In this document: piece by piece, positions 1-5,759 of the stretch | How positions within the stretch are numbered: the stretch's first letter is position 1 | Layout of the letters: each line of letters starts with the position of its first letter | Origin: Elusimicrobiaceae bacterium | Lineage (GTDB): Bacteria > Elusimicrobiota > Elusimicrobia > Elusimicrobiales > Elusimicrobiaceae | Assembly (NCBI GenBank): GCA_017646765.1 | Contig: JAGCMD010000026.1 | Location: forward strand, 1 to 38,292 | Direction of reading: 5' to 3' | Length of the DNA stretch: 38,292 nucleotides | The notes under the pieces: model-generated | Told to the model about the DNA's origin: nothing | What the model saw: only the letters and a program-made list of their open reading frames with translations | Databases searched by the model: none | Position numbers and translations under genes: made by a program

Positions 1-182
1 ATCGTAATGCCGCGTTCGCGCTCCAACGGGTTGGAGTCTAAAACGGTATCTTGCGCTTCGTCCTCTTTTACTTTAAATTCTCCGGCAAATTTAAGCAGTG
101 CATCTACTACGGTAGTCTTGCCGTGGTCTACGTGGGCGATAATGGCCACGTTGCGTACATCTTGACGGGTAGGAGTTGTCAT
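1..182 (-). CDS. typA: TypA/BipA ribosome-associated GTPase, N-terminal fragment
   Basis: Only the first 60 codons lie in the window; the gene runs off the left edge. The peptide starts [12 protein letters not shown] and continues with the G1 P-loop AHVDHGKTT and the switch region [13 protein letters not shown], the combination typical of TypA/BipA, a translational GTPase that binds the 70S ribosome and is needed under stress and at low temperature. EF-G, LepA and TetM share the P-loop, but the [12 protein letters not shown] wording and the short N-terminus fit TypA best. The start at base 182 is the only ATG before the P-loop; an AAGGA sequence lies 12-16 bases upstream, a rather long spacing. 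A terminator-like hairpin sits in its leader (see 206-234). Confidence 0.88.
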   Translation of the reverse strand, partial: MTTPTRQDVRNVAIIAHVDHGKTTVVDALLKFAGEFKVKEDEAQDTVLDSNPLERERGIT

Positions 183-205
183 AATTATACCAGTTCCTTA
201 TTAAA

Positions 206-234
206 TTCTCACAAAAAACCCCGCCTCCGCGGGA
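206..234 (-). terminator. Terminator-like hairpin in the typA leader
   Basis: On the minus strand, CCCGC-GGAG-GCGGG followed by a run of six T. It reads towards typA although the nearest upstream gene (340-972) is on the opposite strand, so it does not end any visible gene. It could be an attenuator in the typA leader, or the end of a short RNA. The hairpin is clear; its role is inferred. Confidence 0.5.
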
Positions 235-327
235 TTGCATAACTGCAACTTGAGTGATTATTTATATTTTAGTATTTTTTGAGCTGTTTTGCTTGAAAAT
301 ACACTTCACTCAGACGTATAAATGTTT

Positions 328-333
328 TATAAT
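328..333 (+). promoter_or_regulatory. -10 element of a probable leaderless promoter (gene at 340)
   Basis: A perfect TATAAT whose last base is six bases before the ATG at 340, which would place the transcription start at the start codon. No clear -35 is visible at 17-18 bases. Confidence 0.55.
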
Positions 334-339
334 AACGGT

Positions 340-972
340 ATGGAACGATTGCTTGAAATTATTGGCATTGTGGTCGGGATGTATGTAATATATGCATTGA
401 CCATGGGAAAATGGAATTATACGTCGCAAGCGCAACGGGAGCACCGCAAGACCGAGCTGAAAGAGGCCGGACTATCGGTGCGTTTTTATTTTATGCATCC
501 GCGTACGCAGTTTGTGCTGACGTTAGCCAGCGGCGGCATCTTTACCTTGTATTGGTTGTATAAACAATGGAGCCGGGTGCTGCGCGGTTTTAAACGGCTG
601 GACGGTACGCCGCTGTCCGGTTCGGCTTGGGGACGGGCGCTGGGCGGTTGGTGGAGTTTTTTTGCGTTGGGAAATTTAATCAACCGTACGTGCGAATATA
701 TGCAAAAAGAAACGTCGTGGCCGTCTTGGTTGTGGGGGAGTGTGTGGCTGAGCGGTTTGGGGCTCGTGTTTGTGCCGGTGGAGATGGAATATCGGCTGGC
801 GGGTTTTGTGATCTTTTGTTTCGTGCCGACGGTTTTACAACGCCGTATAAATACGTTAACGGCCGAACATATACCGGCGTTTCCGCGTGCGGTAGAAATA
901 GTGGTTATGCTGCTCGGGGCGGTGTGTGTTGTCGGGTGTGTAATGGCTTGGCATCAATTTTTAGGAAGATAA
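340..972 (+). CDS. Multi-pass membrane protein, DUF4234-like
   Basis: A protein of 210 residues if it starts at MERLLEII. The upstream ATG at 322 would add six residues but overlaps the TATAAT, so 340 is preferred. Hydrophobic segments lie near residues 4-22, 60-76 (the GIFTLYWLYKQW segment), about 100-115, 135-155, 157-172 and 190-207. The Gly-rich turn followed by a YWLYK-like stretch resembles the DUF4234 family of small integral membrane proteins; this is a weak resemblance. No catalytic motif is visible. The gene stands alone, with a stem-loop directly after its stop. Function unknown. Confidence 0.65.
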   Translation: MERLLEIIGIVVGMYVIYALTMGKWNYTSQAQREHRKTELKEAGLSVRFYFMHPRTQFVLTLASGGIFTLYWLYKQWSRVLRGFKRLDGTPLSGSAWGRALGGWWSFFALGNLINRTCEYMQKETSWPSWLWGSVWLSGLGLVFVPVEMEYRLAGFVIFCFVPTVLQRRINTLTAEHIPAFPRAVEIVVMLLGAVCVVGCVMAWHQFLGR

Positions 973-976
973 ATAG

Positions 977-1010
977 CCCGGCGTATTAGTTTGAAAAAGC
1001 CGGGGGTTGC
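977..1010 (+). terminator. Weak stem-loop after the membrane protein gene
   Basis: CCCGGC at 977-982 pairs with GCCGGG at 999-1004 across a 16-base loop. The following bases are only moderately T-rich, so termination efficiency is doubtful. Confidence 0.3.
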
Positions 1011-1075
1011 TCTTGCCTGCGACGCAAGACCGCCAATATTTAGTAAAATAATTGTATACGATTTTGGAGGGAATA

Positions 1076-2680
1076 ATGATAGAACTTTTTGAAGACCCAC
1101 GGCTGGATAAACCGTCTAACGACCCGGCTCCGGCCAGTCTAGTCAAATTCAGACAAATTTCCCAAGATGCTCTAAAAGGTGCCGGCGAAGCACGCATCAA
1201 AGCCCAAAAAGATAAGGGCAAGATGACCGCACGCGAACGCATCTCGTACCTATTAGATAAAGACAGCTTTTTTGAAATTCAAAGTTTATTGGAAACGTCT
1301 TGTACCGATTTTGGCGTCAAAGATAAACACATCAAAGGCGACGGTGTAGTAACCGGATTTGGCCGCATTAACGGGCGCGAAGTGGCGCTTTTTGCGCAAG
1401 ATTTTACGCAATTGGGCGGCTCGCTCGGTTTAGCGCACGCGCGTAAAATTGCCGACATTATGGACAAAGCCATTGAGGCCAAAATCCCGATCATCGGGCT
1501 TTTTGACTCCGGCGGCGCGCGTATCCAGGAAGGGGTGGACAGCTTAAACGGTTTTGGCGAAATTTTCTATCGCAACGTCAAAGCGTCCGGCGTGATTCCG
1601 CAGATTTCCGTCATTTTAGGGCCGTGTGCGGGCGGGGCGGCGTACTCTCCGGCGCTTACCGATTTTATCTTTATGGTAGACGGCATTAGCCATATGTTTA
1701 TCACGGGGCCGGGTGCCGTAAAGGCAGCCACCGGGGAAGAAGTTGATTTTGATTCTTTGGGCGGCAGTGCCCCGCATAGCGAAAAAAGCGGCGTGTGTCA
1801 ATTTGTGGCCAAGTCCGAACAAGATTGTTTCCGCCAAGTGCGTGAGCTGCTCTCTTTCCTACCGCAAAACTGTGAGGAACGCTCGCCCATGCAGACCACC
1901 AGCGACGTGACCGACCGTGCCGTACCGGTGCTGGAACGCATTTGCGAAATGGACCCCAAAAAAGCATTTCGTATCCATCATGTGATTTGGCGTTTGGCCG
2001 ACGATTTTGGCTTCTTTGAAATTCACCAAAATTTTGCTAAAAATATTGTAACGGGTTTTATTCGCTTGGCGGGGCACGTGGTCGGTGTCGTAGCCAACAA
2101 CCCGGCCCATTTGGGCGGCGCGTTAGATTGCGACGCCAGCGACAAAGCCGCGCGCTTTATCCGCTTTTTAAATGCGTTTAATATCCCGCTTTTAACCCTG
2201 GTAGATACGGGCGGTTATTTGCCCGGCGTGGCGCAAGAGCACGGCGGTATTATCCGCCACGGCGCGAAGTTGTTGTACGCTTATTCTGAGGCCACCATCC
2301 CGAAAATTACGCTTGTTTTACGCAAGGCCTACGGCGGCGCGTATATCGCGATGGGTTCTAAAATCTTAAAAGGCGATTTTAACTTTGCCTTCCCCAGCGC
2401 GGAAATTGCCGTGATGGGGCCGCGAGGAGCGGTAGAAATTTTGTACTCCCGCGCACTCAAGGCCGAGAAAGACCCTGCCAAACAAGAAGAACTTAAAATG
2501 AAAATGACGCAGGAATACTCGGATAAATTTGCCTCGCCGTATCAGGCGGCCACCAACGGCTCTATTGACGAAATTATTGAGCCGGCCGAAGCACGCAGTA
2601 AAATCATCCGCGCGTTTGCGGTCTTGCGCACGAAGCGCGACCCGAAAAATCACCCGCGAAAGGGCAATATTCCGTTGTAA
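1076..2680 (+). CDS. mmdA: Acyl-CoA carboxyltransferase, MmdA/PccB family
   Basis: A 534-residue protein of the carboxyltransferase (crotonase-like) fold. Both halves are present: the N-half has FDSGGARIQEGV and LGPCAGGAAYSPALTDF, the C-half has LVDTGGYLPG and RKAYGGAYIAMGS. These are the acyl-CoA and biotin-pocket motifs of propionyl-CoA carboxylase beta chains and methylmalonyl-CoA decarboxylase alpha chains, and the length is normal for them. The start is ATG 1076, preceded by GGAGGG at good spacing; an in-frame TTG at 1052 lies before that site and is rejected. No biotin carrier, biotin carboxylase or membrane decarboxylase subunit lies nearby, so carboxylase and sodium-pumping decarboxylase roles cannot be separated here. 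The sigma factor gene follows 42 bases later. Confidence 0.85.
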   Translation: MIELFEDPRLDKPSNDPAPASLVKFRQISQDALKGAGEARIKAQKDKGKMTARERISYLLDKDSFFEIQSLLETSCTDFGVKDKHIKGDGVVTGFGRINGREVALFAQDFTQLGGSLGLAHARKIADIMDKAIEAKIPIIGLFDSGGARIQEGVDSLNGFGEIFYRNVKASGVIPQISVILGPCAGGAAYSPALTDFIFMVDGISHMFITGPGAVKAATGEEVDFDSLGGSAPHSEKSGVCQFVAKSEQDCFRQVRELLSFLPQNCEERSPMQTTSDVTDRAVPVLERICEMDPKKAFRIHHVIWRLADDFGFFEIHQNFAKNIVTGFIRLAGHVVGVVANNPAHLGGALDCDASDKAARFIRFLNAFNIPLLTLVDTGGYLPGVAQEHGGIIRHGAKLLYAYSEATIPKITLVLRKAYGGAYIAMGSKILKGDFNFAFPSAEIAVMGPRGAVEILYSRALKAEKDPAKQEELKMKMTQEYSDKFASPYQAATNGSIDEIIEPAEARSKIIRAFAVLRTKRDPKNHPRKGNIPL

Positions 2681-2710
2681 GGATGCGTGTATCCAAAAAA
2701 TAAAATTTGA

Positions 2711-2716
2711 TAAGAT
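2711..2716 (+). promoter_or_regulatory. -10 element of a probable leaderless promoter (sigma factor)
   Basis: TAAGAT ends six bases before ATG 2723. No Shine-Dalgarno sequence precedes the gene. The same spacing recurs before several other genes in the window. Confidence 0.45.
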
Positions 2717-2722
2717 ATGACT

Positions 2723-3895
2723 ATGGAAAACGAAAATTCTTTAGACACCACCGGTGAGTATTTCCGTCAGTTGGGCCAAGTGGCCCACGAACTGGACCGG
2801 GCCGAAATAGCCAAATTATGGGCTCAGGCCAAAAAAGGCAACGAAAAAGCCAAACATAAATTGTTGGAGATGAATTTGCGGCTTGTTATTCCGGCGGCGA
2901 AGCGGTTTTTGCGTCCCGGGATGGAACTGATGGATTTAGTAGAAGAAGGCAATTTGGGTTTGTTGCAAGCGATCCAAAAATTTGAGCCGGCTAAAGGATA
3001 TCGTTTTTCTACGTATGCGGTGTATTGGATAGAGCAGTATATCCGCAAATATATAGAAGAACAGACCGGTTCTATTAAAATTCCGTCGCATGCTTGGGGG
3101 AACCTCAAACGTTGGTTTCGTGCGTGGAACGAGCTGAAAGAAACCAACGGGCGCGATCCGTCATTGCGGGAAATGGCGCAAGAGCTGGATTTGTCTGCCC
3201 GGCAGGTAAAATCTATCGTGGATACGATTAACGCCGCTCGCGGGGTAGATTCCCTAGCTACTACCGTCCACGCAGAGGAAGACCTAACCCTGGAAGATTT
3301 AATCAGTGATGACGGAAAAGGGAACCCGCATGATGTGTTTTTACATCAAGAAGATCAAAACACGCTCAAGCAAAGCATGGCCAGTTTAAATGACCGGGAC
3401 CGTCAGATTATTATCTTGCGTTATGGGCTGGATGATAATGCGCCTAAAACATTGGGAGAAGTGGCGGAAGAGTTGGGGCTCTCGCGTGAGCGGGTACGCC
3501 AAATTGAGACGCGTGCCATTGCGGCCTTACGGCGGGAAGCGCGCAAAGCCGGTATCATAGAAACTACAGAAGAAAATTTCCGTACCCGTAATTTACATAG
3601 TGCTATGCGTCCGAAAGCTAAAACCAATATTTTGGGTGAACAAGTGCGCGCACGCAGCGGTTTGCTGCACCTGTTGGACCAAGCGGCTGCCAAGGCAAAA
3701 AAACAAGCCGCTATGAAAAATAAAAAGAAAGTTGCTGCCAAAAAAGCTGTCCGTGCTTCTAAGAAAACAATAAAATCGGTGCAAAAGAAATCTGTACGCA
3801 CACCGAAAAAAACAGTCAAAAAGAGCGTTGCTAAAAAAGCACTCAAAAATAAAGCGATTAAAAAAACGAGCCGTAAAGCTGCCCGTAAAAAATAA
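2723..3895 (+). CDS. Sigma-70 family RNA polymerase sigma factor with histone H1-like C-terminal tail
   Basis: A 390-residue protein. Residues 5-20 resemble region 1.2. Region 2 follows (about 45-125), with the -10-binding segment ending RFSTYAVYWIEQYIRKYI; then region 3 (about 130-200) and region 4 (about 225-280), which has the helix-turn-helix TLGEVAEELGLSRERVRQIE. This places it with RpoD/RpoS-type group 1/2 factors, without the large region 1.1 and non-conserved insert of RpoD; RpoH is less likely. The last 67 residues (324-390, bases 3692-3892) are low complexity with about 27 Lys and 4 Arg, built from repeated KKA/KKT/KKS units, like bacterial histone H1-like proteins. ATG 2717 is also in frame, but 2723 fits the -10 spacing. 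It may be the main or a stationary-phase sigma factor; the sequence does not settle which. Confidence 0.87.
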   Translation: MENENSLDTTGEYFRQLGQVAHELDRAEIAKLWAQAKKGNEKAKHKLLEMNLRLVIPAAKRFLRPGMELMDLVEEGNLGLLQAIQKFEPAKGYRFSTYAVYWIEQYIRKYIEEQTGSIKIPSHAWGNLKRWFRAWNELKETNGRDPSLREMAQELDLSARQVKSIVDTINAARGVDSLATTVHAEEDLTLEDLISDDGKGNPHDVFLHQEDQNTLKQSMASLNDRDRQIIILRYGLDDNAPKTLGEVAEELGLSRERVRQIETRAIAALRREARKAGIIETTEENFRTRNLHSAMRPKAKTNILGEQVRARSGLLHLLDQAAAKAKKQAAMKNKKKVAAKKAVRASKKTIKSVQKKSVRTPKKTVKKSVAKKALKNKAIKKTSRKAARKK

Positions 3896-3900
3896 TTTTT

Positions 3901-3974
3901 GCCCCCGTAGCTCAATTGGATAGAGCGATTCCGTCCTAAGGAAGAGGTTGCGAGTTCAACTCCCGCCGGGGGTA
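3901..3974 (+). tRNA. tRNA-Arg (anticodon CCU)
   Basis: Cloverleaf: acceptor GCCCCCG/CGGGGGT with discriminator A, D-stem GCTC/GAGC, anticodon loop GTCCTAA giving CCU, and T-loop TTCAACT in a short T-arm. No CCA is encoded. It begins five bases after the sigma factor stop codon, so it is probably processed from the same transcript. Confidence 0.9.
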
Positions 3975-3978
3975 TTTC

Positions 3979-4114
3979 TTCCTGTTTTTCTTCCTAAAAA
4001 TAGCCAATTTCGTTGTTGCAAACTTGGTCGGATACCTCCGCGCTACCGCGCGCGTGCCGCCAGTATACCTTCCTCGTTTGCGCCTAGAAATTGACTATTT
4101 TATTTTGAAAAACA
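3979..4114. repeat. Long imperfect inverted repeat (MITE/REP-like), full copy
   Basis: The arms are TGTTTTTC at 3983-3990 with its complement at 4107-4114, and AAAATAGCCAATTTC at 3997-4011 with its complement at 4087-4101 (14 of 15 match). Weaker pairing continues inward through GCAAAC and GGATACC-like segments, giving a foldable element of about 132 bp. The first 71 bp recur at 4205-4275. There are no coding signs. Confidence 0.7.
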
Positions 4115-4204
4115 TTCTCACGCGCGTCCGGAACTGCGTAAAATTAGTTTGAAAACCCGCCTGTTACGATTTATGGGAGATGATAACCGCCCGGGGGTAC
4201 ATTT

Positions 4205-4275
4205 TTCCTGTTTTTCTTCCTAAAAATAGCCAATTTCGTTGTTGCAAACTTGGTCGGATACCTCCGCGCTACCGC
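4205..4275. repeat. Second, half copy of the inverted-repeat element (71-bp direct repeat)
   Basis: Bases 4205-4275 are identical to 3979-4049 (offset 226). It ends exactly where the stop codon of the minus-strand gene 4276-4761 begins. The preceding CGGGGGTA (4192-4199) also matches the 3' end of tRNA-Arg. The 90 bases between the two copies (4115-4204) show no gene. Confidence 0.8.
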
Positions 4276-4761
4276 TTAAGATTTTTGTTCAGCGGTGGAC
4301 GCGTCGGTTGGAGAGGAAACTTCTTCTTTATTTTGCGGGAAAAGTTCGGCAGCCAAATTTTTGACCGTTTCCAAGGCTTGGTTGTATTCGGTCGTTGCTT
4401 GCGTGAGTTGGGAAGTCGGGCGGTTGTTTTTGTTGTTTTTGGCGATTTCCAACTCTAATTTTGTCTTCTTAAATTCAAAATTCTCTATAGCTAAGCGCAG
4501 CAAAATACGATTTAAGAGCTGCGCCTTTTTCACACTGTTCATGTTTGGGCAAGCGGCCAAGGCTTCTTTGAGTTTATCTAAATCTTGTTGGGCCTGTTCG
4601 CGGGTAACCAACTGCAAAACGGGATTGTCCGGCGCAAGTTCCGGCACCGAAACAGCCGATGCCAACGCCGCATTACGCTCCGGCAGGAAACTGTTTCCTA
4701 CCAACATGCCGCTTACAAACAACAAAGCCATCGTAAATATGTATAAAATAAAACGCATCAT
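4276..4761 (-). CDS. Membrane-anchored helical protein of unknown function
   Basis: 161 residues (160 if the second ATG at 4758 is used). An N-terminal hydrophobic segment (about residues 3-25, ending VSGMLVGNSF) is a membrane anchor or uncleaved signal. The rest is charged and helix-forming (about residues 50-145), likely a coiled coil, and ends in a Ser/Thr/Glu-rich tail. A TATAAA sits seven bases before the second ATG and TAAAAT nine bases before the first, so it may be another leaderless gene; no good ribosome site is present. The stop abuts a repeat copy. I do not recognise a family; a small periplasmic or envelope-associated role is possible but not shown. Confidence 0.6.
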   Translation of the reverse strand: MMRFILYIFTMALLFVSGMLVGNSFLPERNAALASAVSVPELAPDNPVLQLVTREQAQQDLDKLKEALAACPNMNSVKKAQLLNRILLRLAIENFEFKKTKLELEIAKNNKNNRPTSQLTQATTEYNQALETVKNLAAELFPQNKEEVSSPTDASTAEQKS

Positions 4762-4804
4762 ACTCTTTATATTTTATCAAAATACCCGCCCCTTGGTATA
4801 ACGG

Positions 4805-5350
4805 CTAGCGGGAGGGTTTATATACTTTGTGTCCTTCACGAACGTACGCGGCGAGAACTTCTTCTCCGGCTTGCGGTTCAAGGTTTCCGTAAACGGTGAT
4901 GCCGCGCTTTTTAAATTCGTTAAGCCAATCGGGCTTAAACCCTTCGTCAAATCCGGTAATTTCTTCCACACGGTTTGAGGGTACCCCGTAATACACGGCT
5001 TTAATACCGGACCACATAATCCCGCCCAAGCACATGATGCAGGGTTCAGAGGTAACATACAAACTTAAATTATACGGGGCTAAATCAAACGTGCCTAATT
5101 TTTGTTCGGCCGCTTTAATGGCGTTCATTTCCGCGTGATGGTGGCTGCACTTTTCTTGGACGACAGAATTAGAATCCTTGGCTACTAAATTGCCTTTTTC
5201 GTCATAAATGGCAGCCAAAAAGGGGCCGGCTCCCCGGGCAATGCGTTCTTTAAGTTCTTTTTGTAACGCTAAAATGATTTGGGCGGCTTTTTCTGCCTTT
5301 TCTATTTGTATCGGCTCATTAGCTAAAATTTCGTTCTGTTTTGAAATCAT
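4805..5350 (-). CDS. Nucleoside/nucleobase deaminase (CDA fold, GuaD/TadA-like)
   Basis: 181 residues starting MISKQNEI, preceded by AGAGGA at good spacing; a longer reading from 5389 is rejected. Zinc-site motifs of the cytidine/deoxycytidylate deaminase superfamily are present: HAE at residues 72-74 and PCIMC at 103-107. The downstream GVPSNRVEEITGFDEGF segment resembles guanine deaminase-type members more than tRNA adenosine deaminase TadA, which is usually shorter (about 150-165 residues). It probably hydrolyses an amino group from a purine or pyrimidine base or nucleoside in the cytoplasm; the exact substrate cannot be read. It is transcribed divergently from the TSCPD gene. Confidence 0.78.
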   Translation of the reverse strand: MISKQNEILANEPIQIEKAEKAAQIILALQKELKERIARGAGPFLAAIYDEKGNLVAKDSNSVVQEKCSHHHAEMNAIKAAEQKLGTFDLAPYNLSLYVTSEPCIMCLGGIMWSGIKAVYYGVPSNRVEEITGFDEGFKPDWLNEFKKRGITVYGNLEPQAGEEVLAAYVREGHKVYKPSR

Positions 5351-5394
5351 AAAAATCCTCTTAGTGGCATCTTCAGTACACCGGGCCAATAGGT

Positions 5395-5400
5395 ATTATA
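5395..5400 (-). promoter_or_regulatory. -10 element for the deaminase gene
   Basis: TATAAT on the minus strand, about 45 bases before the ATG, allowing a short leader with the AGAGGA site. The -35 is weak. It lies in the divergent intergenic region shared with the TSCPD gene. Confidence 0.4.
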
Positions 5401-5424
5401 CAAAAAACAACCCCGGTTATAACT

Positions 5425-5433
5425 TGCTATAAT
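5425..5433 (+). promoter_or_regulatory. Extended -10 promoter of the TSCPD gene
   Basis: TGC followed directly by TATAAT (5428-5433), an extended -10 arrangement. It lies 30 bases before the ATG, leaving room for the AAGGAGAG ribosome site. Confidence 0.6.
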
Positions 5434-5463
5434 ATAATATTAATAACTTCAAGGAGAGTAACG

Positions 5464-5718
5464 ATGGCTTCTTTTTCTTTTACCACGCAAGGGGTATGTT
5501 CGCAGGAAATTCGTTTTGAGTTAGATGCCCAGAACCGGGTGCATCATGTAAATTTTGTGGGCGGTTGCCCGGGAAACTTAACCGCCATCAGCAAACTGGT
5601 GGAAGGGGCTAATGCCCAAGAAGTAGCTGCCTTGCTAAAGGGCAACGATTGCGCCGGGAAAGGTACCTCGTGCGCGGACCAATTGGCCCGTGCGTTAGAA
5701 CAAGCCTTGGCTAAATAA
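5464..5718 (+). CDS. TSCPD-domain protein (TIGR03905-type)
   Basis: 84 residues, ATG preceded by AAGGAGAG. It has the marks of the small TSCPD family: a glycine/cysteine stretch FVGGCPGNLTAISKLVEG and the C-terminal GTSCADQLARAL motif, corresponding to the TSCPDQLA signature also found at the C-terminus of some ribonucleotide reductases. Three of its four cysteines (in CPG, NDC and SCAD contexts) could bind a metal. The stand-alone family is of unknown function. It lies 41 bases before ftsK, which seems to have its own promoter. Confidence 0.8.
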   Translation: MASFSFTTQGVCSQEIRFELDAQNRVHHVNFVGGCPGNLTAISKLVEGANAQEVAALLKGNDCAGKGTSCADQLARALEQALAK

Positions 5719-5746
5719 TAAACTACCTAAGCACCTTCAAAAAAGG

Positions 5747-5752
5747 TAAAAT
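5747..5752 (+). promoter_or_regulatory. -10 element of a probable leaderless promoter (ftsK operon)
   Basis: TAAAAT ends seven bases before the ftsK ATG at 5760. No ribosome site lies between. This would be the main promoter of the 7.4-kb envelope operon. Confidence 0.5.
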
Positions 5753-5759
5753 ACACTAT

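Noticed and set aside
184-189. TATAAT one base before the typA start codon, with a TG extended -10
   Set aside because: Transcription would begin inside the coding sequence, and no alternative start codon lies before the P-loop. Considered accidental.
2717-2722. ATG at 2717 as the sigma factor start
   Set aside because: It lies within the 6-base gap after the TAAGAT element; ATG 2723 matches the spacing seen at other genes. The difference is two residues.
3901-4275. Integrated element with att sites at tRNA-Arg
   Set aside because: The repeats are only 226 bp apart and enclose no integrase or other gene. A short duplication or MITE insertion explains it better.
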